From: UBA8653 sp963978155
Lineage (GTDB): Bacteria; Planctomycetota; Phycisphaerae; Phycisphaerales; SM1A02
Length of the DNA stretch: 10,081 bases
Assembly (NCBI GenBank): GCA_963978155.1
Contig: CAXBRK010000076.1
Location: 1-10,081, forward strand
Direction of reading: 5' to 3'
A program made the position numbers and the translations under genes. Shown here piece by piece: positions 1-6,400 of this stretch (its first letter is position 1; each line of letters opens with the position of its first letter). The notes under the pieces were generated by a model. It had not been told where the DNA came from. It searched no databases and worked only from the letters and a program-made list of their open reading frames with translations.

Positions 1-200
1 TGGAGTTGCTGGGTCTCGTTGTTGTTGAGCACCATGCCGCTGAGAGCCACTTGGACCCCACGCCGGTCCTTGGCGGTGTCTCCTCCAAGGGGTCTGGGAT
101 GGCGGGCCAATGTTCGATCTTGGGCAGATTTGCTCACGTTGGAGACATCTTACCCCCACAAAACTTGGTGAATCGGATCCCGTCCGCCCGATATTTGTCC
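1..200. other. Left-edge region with no confident gene
   Basis: No gene can be called with confidence here. Two frames are open to the left edge. On the + strand, the frame of the export gene has no stop from position 3 onward, but the residues before Met at 201 resemble no domain and would bury the signal peptide. On the - strand a frame is open from 149 down to 1, bounded by a TAA at 150-152. It has possible starts at GTG 137-135, GTG 50-48 and ATG 35-33, so it could be the 5' end of a divergent gene. The operon promoter probably lies here or further upstream. I found no convincing -35/-10 pair, and no tRNA or strong hairpin. Confidence 0.4.
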
Positions 201-1592
201 ATGCGTTCACTTTTTGCTGGGAAGTCGGTGGCTTGGACGGGTTTGGCCCTGTCTTTTGGGGCCGGCTGTCAGACGGACTCCTTCGTCGACCCCACCGTAA
301 CGGGGCGATGGGAGCATCAGCCGACAACCTTGCCCATCCTGCGAAAAATCAACGCCATTGAAATCGGTGAACAAGTGGCCGGCGAGACGCCCACTCGGGA
401 GGATCTTCTGGAGAACGATTTCAGCTCCTATCGAGTCGTTCCCGGAGATGTGATCACCGTCACTGCTTTTGATGTGTATCAGCCGGGGCAGCCCGTCACT
501 GTGGACCGTGTGGTGGATCAATCTGGCTTTGTTCAGTTGCCCGAAATCGGCCTCGTCAAAGTAGAAGGTCTTCTCCCGGAAGAGTTGAGCCCATCCATCC
601 GCTCGGCGTACGGTCGTCTGCTCGGCGCTCCCCAAGTGGATGCAGCGTTGGTTCAGCGCACTGGGTTCCGGTTCACGATCAATGGCTTCATCTCGCAGCC
701 CAACGTGTATCCACTGTTGCGATCGGACCTTCGTTTGTTGGAAGCGCTCAGCCAGGCGGGCGGCATTTTGGACAACGCTCAGTACGCGATTGTTCGGCGC
801 CGTGTCCAACTTGAGGGCTCGCTGGAATCAAACGACCTTCCAGACAGCCAAGAGCCGCTCGATCTGGACGGCCTTTTGGACCGTCTGGAAGGAAGTTCAA
901 ACGCCTCCATTGGCGTGAGTGAGGACACGTTCGTCGATATCGACCTGCTGTCCAAAGACACGCTCCCTGAAGTGCAGGCTTCTGAAGATCTGCCCGCATC
1001 GCCTTGGCAATGGGATATGGATTCTGGAAGCTGGCGCAACATGGCGGGGTCAAGCGAGCGGTCCATCGAGGACGCAAGCGGATCTCCGGTTTTCATCGAC
1101 CGTGTTCTTCGAATCCCACTGCAGCAACTTCGCCGGGGCGACAGCAATCTCGATATTGTGATTCGCCCGGGAGACTCCATCTTGGTGGAACGGGTTGGAG
1201 ACGGCAACATCTACATCGACGGTGAAATTGCTCGGCCTGGCCCCTATGCCATTCCCGTCAACGAGCCTTACTTCACCTTGTCTCGAGCCATCACATCTGC
1301 CGGCGGTCTTGGCCCCTTGGCTGAGCCTGACAAGGTTGACCTTCGCCGTATTGTCGGGCAAGATCGCGAAGCCATCATTCGCCTCGACTTGGCCGGTATC
1401 CGAAACGGTACGGAGCCAGATGTGGTCCTTCGACCCAGCGATCAAATCATTGTGGGGACAGGATTTTGGAATCGTCCGATGTTCATTCTCCGTGAGGGAT
1501 TCCGAACGAATTACGGCTTTAGCCTTCGTTTGGATCGGAACTTCGGAAATGACGTCTTTGGTGTGCCCCCGTTTGCCGGTTTTGGGGGCTAA
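201..1592 (+). CDS. Wza-like polysaccharide export lipoprotein with SLBB domains
   Basis: Probable outer-membrane polysaccharide export protein (OPX, Wza-like), 463 aa, forming the channel through which an exopolysaccharide leaves the cell. The ATG at 201 was chosen because it places a signal peptide at the N-terminus: Arg2 and Lys8, a hydrophobic stretch at about 10-22, then Cys23 as the likely lipidated residue. The lipobox is imperfect (Gly at -3), and no Shine-Dalgarno is visible. The frame is open upstream to the window edge. Residues about 78-157 match the Poly_export domain, beginning RVVPGDVITV. A first SLBB-like segment starts at 158 (FTINGFISQPNVYPL) and a second at about 336-390 (IYIDGEIARPGPY, then the AGGL turn). 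Between the halves of the first SLBB lies an acidic insertion of about 100 residues (203-300) with a WQWD...W motif at 269-278. The tail is Gly/aromatic-rich and not clearly the amphipathic helix of Wza. It is the first gene of the apparent operon, 21 bp before the exosortase. Family assignment is firm; the exact start is less so. Confidence 0.9.
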   Translation: MRSLFAGKSVAWTGLALSFGAGCQTDSFVDPTVTGRWEHQPTTLPILRKINAIEIGEQVAGETPTREDLLENDFSSYRVVPGDVITVTAFDVYQPGQPVTVDRVVDQSGFVQLPEIGLVKVEGLLPEELSPSIRSAYGRLLGAPQVDAALVQRTGFRFTINGFISQPNVYPLLRSDLRLLEALSQAGGILDNAQYAIVRRRVQLEGSLESNDLPDSQEPLDLDGLLDRLEGSSNASIGVSEDTFVDIDLLSKDTLPEVQASEDLPASPWQWDMDSGSWRNMAGSSERSIEDASGSPVFIDRVLRIPLQQLRRGDSNLDIVIRPGDSILVERVGDGNIYIDGEIARPGPYAIPVNEPYFTLSRAITSAGGLGPLAEPDKVDLRRIVGQDREAIIRLDLAGIRNGTEPDVVLRPSDQIIVGTGFWNRPMFILREGFRTNYGFSLRLDRNFGNDVFGVPPFAGFGG

Positions 1593-1603
1593 ATCGGCAC
1601 TGC

Positions 1604-1607
1604 AGGG
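1604..1607 (+). promoter_or_regulatory. Probable ribosome binding site of the exosortase gene
   Basis: AGGG lies six bases before the ATG at 1614, in the 21-bp gap after the export gene. It favours 1614 over the internal in-frame ATG at 1686, which has only an AGG about 12 bases upstream. Short purine motifs are common, so the support is moderate. Confidence 0.45.
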
Positions 1608-1613
1608 TTCTGA

Positions 1614-2624
1614 ATGGACTGGATTCGCCTGAAACAATGGCCGATGGTTCAGCGTATCTACTGTAGTTGCCAGGCCAACCCCTTCATGAAACCCCAACCA
1701 GCCCATACAGAAGCAGCCTCTCCAAATCCTGGAGACCTGGCAATCGTCGGCCTTCTTCTTGTGTCCTTGGTTGCCTATTTTTGGGATTTTCTCCTCCGTC
1801 AGGGGCAATGGGCCATCCAGCAGACGGATGACTGGGGGCACACTCTGGTCGCACCCTTGATCGCAGCATGGTTCTTGCGGCGTGCGTGGCCTGAAATTGA
1901 GTCGGCCGGGGCTCGAATCTGCTGGTGGGGAATCCTGCCGCTGGCCTTTGGGTTGATGTGGTACGCCGCGTGTATTTTTGGGCCGACTGTGCTGCATCAT
2001 CACAACCTTCGCGGCTTCGGAGTGGTGTGCAGCTTGGGAGGTTTGGGACTTCTGCTGTTGGGCCCAGCATCCATTCGACATCTGGTCTTCCCCATGATCT
2101 TTCTGTTTGTTTTTGGGCAAACTATTTCAGAAAGATTGATGGCCTATGTCACTCACCCCATGCAATCTATTACGGCTTTTGGTGCCCATCTGCTGCTGGT
2201 GCTGGGCACGCTCGATGCCGAGCGTGAAGGAAACGTGATTCGGATCTATGTGATGGGTGACGACATGTCCTCCACCATTATCCCGTTGAACGTGGCCGAG
2301 GCGTGCAGTGGCATGCGCATGTTGATGGCATTCTTGGCCATCGGAACCACGATGGCTTTTGTCTCATTCCAACGATGGTGGCAAAGGATCTTTTTGATTG
2401 CATCTGCGTTCCCCGTCGCCTTGGTGGTCAACATCGTTCGTGTATTGGTACTCGGCTTGTTAAGCCTGATTGATCCTGATCTTGGCACGGGTGAAGTGCA
2501 CACGATGGTTGGAGTGTTCCTTTTGGTTCCAGCATGGTTGTTGTTCCTTGGAGTGGCTGAAATCCTGAAGCGCTTGGTGGTTGATTCCTCCGACGATGCT
2601 TCAAACGTGGGGGTTGCACCATGA
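1614..2624 (+). CDS. Exosortase (EpsH/Xrt family), polytopic membrane transpeptidase
   Basis: Exosortase, 336 aa, an inner-membrane cysteine protease/transpeptidase. The family is thought to cut proteins carrying a C-terminal sorting tag (such as PEP-CTERM) and help attach them to the cell surface. About eight or nine hydrophobic helices are visible, the first at 42-61 and the last at 297-315. The catalytic residues are present: Cys231 in the hallmark VAEACSGMRML, Arg276 in NIVRV, and His296 in GEVHTMVG. The start at 1614 is supported by AGGG six bases upstream. Met25 (1686) would remove a polar 24-residue leader holding two Cys and is the main alternative. The stop overlaps the next gene by four bases (ATGA), indicating translational coupling with the EpsI-family gene. 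The context with polysaccharide genes is typical of exosortase loci. It may belong to the planctomycete exosortase group sometimes called XrtU, but the subfamily needs a profile search. No tagged substrate is encoded in this window. Confidence 0.93.
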   Translation: MDWIRLKQWPMVQRIYCSCQANPFMKPQPAHTEAASPNPGDLAIVGLLLVSLVAYFWDFLLRQGQWAIQQTDDWGHTLVAPLIAAWFLRRAWPEIESAGARICWWGILPLAFGLMWYAACIFGPTVLHHHNLRGFGVVCSLGGLGLLLLGPASIRHLVFPMIFLFVFGQTISERLMAYVTHPMQSITAFGAHLLLVLGTLDAEREGNVIRIYVMGDDMSSTIIPLNVAEACSGMRMLMAFLAIGTTMAFVSFQRWWQRIFLIASAFPVALVVNIVRVLVLGLLSLIDPDLGTGEVHTMVGVFLLVPAWLLFLGVAEILKRLVVDSSDDASNVGVAP

Positions 2625-3439
2625 CCATCCGCTTTATGCTTCATCGATCACAGCGACGGGCCATCTTGGTTGCGTTGGGGATCGTGATCTTTTCACGAGT
2701 GGGTATGAGCTTCGCCATGGACGCGCTCAACATCCACCTCAAAAAAGAACCCGTACCGATTCGTCGGGCCCTTGCAGATGTGCCACGAATTCTGGGTCAA
2801 TGGGAAGCGGTCGGGGATGACCAGAGACTGTCCAAGGAGTTCATCGAAGAACTTGGAACCGACCAATTCCTTACTCGATCGTATGAGCACGCTGACGGTC
2901 GATTTTTGCAGCTTCATTTGGCGTACTACACCGGAATGATTGATGCAGTGCCACATGTTCCAGACCGTTGTTTGGTCGCGACCGGTGGGTTTGATCTCGA
3001 ACAGTTGCCAGAAAACCTTCCACTCGACCTCAATCAGTCAAACTGGAAGAAAATCGATGAGTCATGGTTTGAGGTTGGTATCGAAGACCCGCTGACCGGA
3101 CGGCTGGCAGATGTCTCTATTCCTGCCGATGACCTGTCGCTGCGGACCAGCAGCTTCACTCGGTCAGATCAGCCCGGCACAGTGCTGTGGGGTGGGTACT
3201 TCTTTGTGGCAAACGGTAAATTTGCCGCCACCCCAGAATCCGTCAAGAGTCTTGCGTTTGACCCATCGCAAAAGATGGCCTATTACTGCAAGGTTCAATT
3301 GGTCACGCAACTGAAAAGACGCGAAGCTCGTTCCGAATTCGTGGATGCAAGTCGTGAATTTCTTGAATTGTTGATGCCTTATCTCATGCGGAGTTTGCCT
3401 GATTGGCGCTCACTCACCGCTGCCCTGGAGTCTCCCTGA
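2621..3439 (+). CDS. Exosortase-associated EpsI-family protein
   Basis: EpsI-family (DUF3485-type) protein, 272 aa, the usual partner of exosortases. Its biochemical role is unsettled; a part in exopolysaccharide production or sorting at the outer face of the inner membrane is generally assumed. A single hydrophobic segment at about 14-32 after a basic N-terminus (Arg9, Arg12, Arg13) predicts a membrane anchor with the rest outside the cytoplasm. The family hallmark is PHVPDRC at 111-117 followed by the Gly-Gly-Phe turn at 122-124, which corresponds to the H-x-P-x-x-C...G-W/F motif. An LGQWEAV segment near residue 65 and a YYCKVQL strand near 225 also fit. It appears somewhat longer than the roughly 220-residue members I know. 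The start overlaps the exosortase stop (ATGA) with a run of five G eight to twelve bases upstream, and its TGA overlaps the next ATG by one base. Some exosortases carry this domain fused; here it is a separate gene. Confidence 0.85.
   Translation: MTIRFMLHRSQRRAILVALGIVIFSRVGMSFAMDALNIHLKKEPVPIRRALADVPRILGQWEAVGDDQRLSKEFIEELGTDQFLTRSYEHADGRFLQLHLAYYTGMIDAVPHVPDRCLVATGGFDLEQLPENLPLDLNQSNWKKIDESWFEVGIEDPLTGRLADVSIPADDLSLRTSSFTRSDQPGTVLWGGYFFVANGKFAATPESVKSLAFDPSQKMAYYCKVQLVTQLKRREARSEFVDASREFLELLMPYLMRSLPDWRSLTAALESP
3427..3430 (+). promoter_or_regulatory. Ribosome binding site setting the TPR gene start
   Basis: GGAG lies eight bases before the ATG at 3439, inside the end of the EpsI-family gene. 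Together with the TGATG stop/start overlap it supports 3439 as the start rather than the in-frame TTG at 3403, which lacks a comparable motif. Confidence 0.6.
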
Positions 3440-6400
3440 TGCGACCCGATCCTTCTGTTCATCGAGTTGGTGCTCTCAACGTCAAATTGCTGCTGATCCT
3501 TTCGATCGTCGGCATGTCTCTCGTTGGTGGCCTTGGCGGTGCGTATTACTTCTTGGTTCTTCGCAGCGCTTCATCGATCAATGCGAAGGCGGCTGAACTT
3601 GAAAGGGCTGAGAATTACCGTGACGCCCGCCGGAACTACGGTCGAGCCTTGGGTAAAGAGCCTCGAGACCTTAACTATTTGACGTCTCTGCAAAGGGTCA
3701 TCCTTTTGACCTCCCCCAACTCTACGGTTGAGGCAAACGAGTTTTACAACGCATGGTTGGGCTCTTTGAAATGGGGCGCTGAGAACCATCCCGACCTTCC
3801 AGAACGTTCCCAAATTCTGGTACGGACGGTGTACGCAGATGCGATGGATGTCCGGTCTGCTGCTCTTATGGAAATGGTTGAAGACACCGCTGATGCTGCC
3901 GGTATTCGAAGTCTTGAGAACGAGGCTTTCTCAGAACGTTGGATCGCAGCAAGCCGTTTGAACAAGATCCGATGGGGGGATCTGCGTGACCGAGAGCGTG
4001 ATGAAGCCTTCGATCTCTTGCAGAATCGACTGGACGATAATCCGCAAGCCATCGATTTTGGCATCGCTTTGCGGGGATACGCGTTACGCCTCGAAGACGT
4101 CACATTGGACAACGACCGAAGCTTCATTAAGGAGTACGCTCAGACACTGCGAAACTTGTTCGACCAAAGTTCCTTGGTCAAGGTGCCAGCCCCAGGAACG
4201 GAACCGGCGTATCTCAGTTCCGCTCGGGCTCTGGTGGGAGATGAGTTTGTGTCCCCACTGCCTGAAGGTGCGGTTGGACATGCCAGAGCGCTGTGGACAA
4301 TCGGAAGACTCGAGGCCGCCCTGGCTCTGAACAACGAGCGGGTGCTGGAGATCCTTCCGGAAGTCAAGGTGGAGGACGGTCCACTTCGAGAGTTTGCCCT
4401 CAGCGAAGTTCCTCGCATGATCGAGTTGTTTGACGTCAGCGATTGTCTTGAGATTTTGTCCAGAATGGGGGAGCCAGACCTCCTTTCGCTGACCGAGGCT
4501 GCTCTGAGCAATCTGCAAGCAACCTCGTACTCCGACTATGTGATTGAACACCGACGAATCCAACTGCTCAGCCAAAGTCCGGAAGAGGATGATCGAGCTC
4601 TTGCGTTTGAATTGGCGGAAGCATTCACCCAAAGACCTCGACCCTCAGTTGGGTTGTATGCCGGGAGCTTTGACGATCTCAAACTCGGTATCTACGCGAT
4701 TCGTACGGGCTTGATAATGGACCGGCTGGTGCGAGGTCAACTCGAGAGAGAAGATGCAGTTGATAGCATTGATGAGCTTTATGAAGCAGCTTCGGCATTG
4801 GTCCCTGAGCCCGAGGACAACATCGTTCTGCTTGAAATCCAAGCAAAGCGAGCCTATGCCGGGGGGGGCAACCGCAACCTTCGTACGGCCGCCAGATTGC
4901 TCGATGACATCCTTCGAAGAAAGAGTCTTTCCGGCGAGTCGACTGATGTGCGGTTGTTGTTGTATTCCGTGCAGGTCAACCGAGAACTGAACCAGTTGGG
5001 TCTGGCGTTAAGTCAGTTGGATCAAGCCTTGGAGTCCGTCCCCAACGAACCTACCTTGTTGCAAAACAAGTTGCAAATCTTGGTCCTCAAGCGTGATTGG
5101 GAGCAGGTCCTCTTGCTCGGGCAGGCCATGATGGATGCTGAGATAAATGTTGAAGCGTCCGCCGATGCCGTGCAGATGGCTCAAGATGCCCTGGAAGGAA
5201 GAACCACGACATCACCGTTGGCCCTTGAGATTCAAGCGATCCTTCGGCGCTACGACGATGGCGACCGTGAAGAATCACTTCGTGAAATGAAAGCTGTATA
5301 TGAGCGTGAATCGCAAGCGTTCATCGTTGTCGTCTCGTACGTTCGAATGTTGATTGTTGAAGAACAGAATGCTCTTGCTCTTGAAATTCTCGACGCCTTC
5401 GACACCTCCAACCCCCGCGTAGAACAAGCTATTCGTGAACTTCGGGTGACCGCCAGCACTTCTGACCCAATTGATGCCATTGTCCTCTTCCATTCGGATG
5501 AGCTGGAGGTGAACCCGGCAAACGGTGCAGTCTCCATACTTCGTGACCTGATTTCATTGCAAGCCAATGCAGACCGAGCTGGCGATTTGGAGTTGGTCGA
5601 TCGTGTAAAGAAGGAAATCAGCGCACGGGAATCGGATGCATCGCAGAACTATCCGGAAGAGCCGGAATGGATTGAGTTCCGATTTTCCCGTGCCCTTCTG
5701 AATGAAGATTGGTCGACCGCGACCGATGCGGCACAGTTTGCCGAGCGTTTAAATGTTGATCAGGCATCAGGAAAAACCTATCAAGGGCGATTGGCGATGG
5801 CTCAACGGGAATGGGCCACTGCTCGCGACGCGTTCGCGTCCGCGGTCGAGGCTCTTCCTACCGATGGTCGATTGTTGGCTCAGCTTGCCCAGTCTGAGGC
5901 CCAACTCGGTGATTACGCCAATGCAGAGCGTCATTTTGTTGAGGCTTGGGAAATTCAGCCGAACAGCGTCTCCATTGCCCGCGGATACGCCACTCTTCTG
6001 GTTCAGATTGGTAAAAAGCAAGCCGCGGCTGAAGTGCTTCAGTCGGCCTCTCGATTCGCGCCGAACAATATTGCCTTGCGCGAAGCATGGCTCAATTTGG
6101 CTCTTGAAGGTGCCGATCTTTCTGGGCTTCTTCAGATTCGATTGTCACGGTATTCGTCGAATCCTGATGATCTTCGGAACGTCATCGAGTTGGCGCTTCT
6201 TCTTGGGGTAGCTGAACCCACCGTGCAGACGATTCGAATTCTTGATCCAAAGTTCTCGTACAACGAAAACCAATTCAACCAACTTCCTGCCGAACGGCAA
6301 GATGCCCTTATCGAGTCAAATCGGCAAGCGTGGTGGAAGCAATCTGATGAACTCTTGGATGAAGTCCTTCAAGCGGCCGATCCTCAGTTTGATGCTCTCA

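Noticed and set aside
165..195. TTGGTG and GATATT as a possible -35/-10 pair before the export gene
   Set aside because: Spacing is 19 bases, the matches are poor, and the -10 would sit only five bases before the ATG, leaving almost no leader.
6..200. In-frame N-terminal extension of the export lipoprotein from a TTG at position 6
   Set aside because: It would place a basic, hydrophobic, Cys-ending signal peptide 65 residues inside the protein. The extension has no recognisable domain, so the ATG at 201 is preferred.
1050..2120. Long antisense open frame (356 codons) across the export and exosortase genes
   Set aside because: The + strand genes there have clear domains and catalytic motifs. 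The antisense product is rich in Gln, Pro, Arg and His without any motif, as expected of a shadow frame.
3403..3438. TTG start at 3403 for the TPR protein
   Set aside because: It lies deep inside the EpsI-family gene. The ATG at 3439 has a GGAG eight bases upstream and a TGATG overlap, and it leaves the membrane anchor near the N-terminus.
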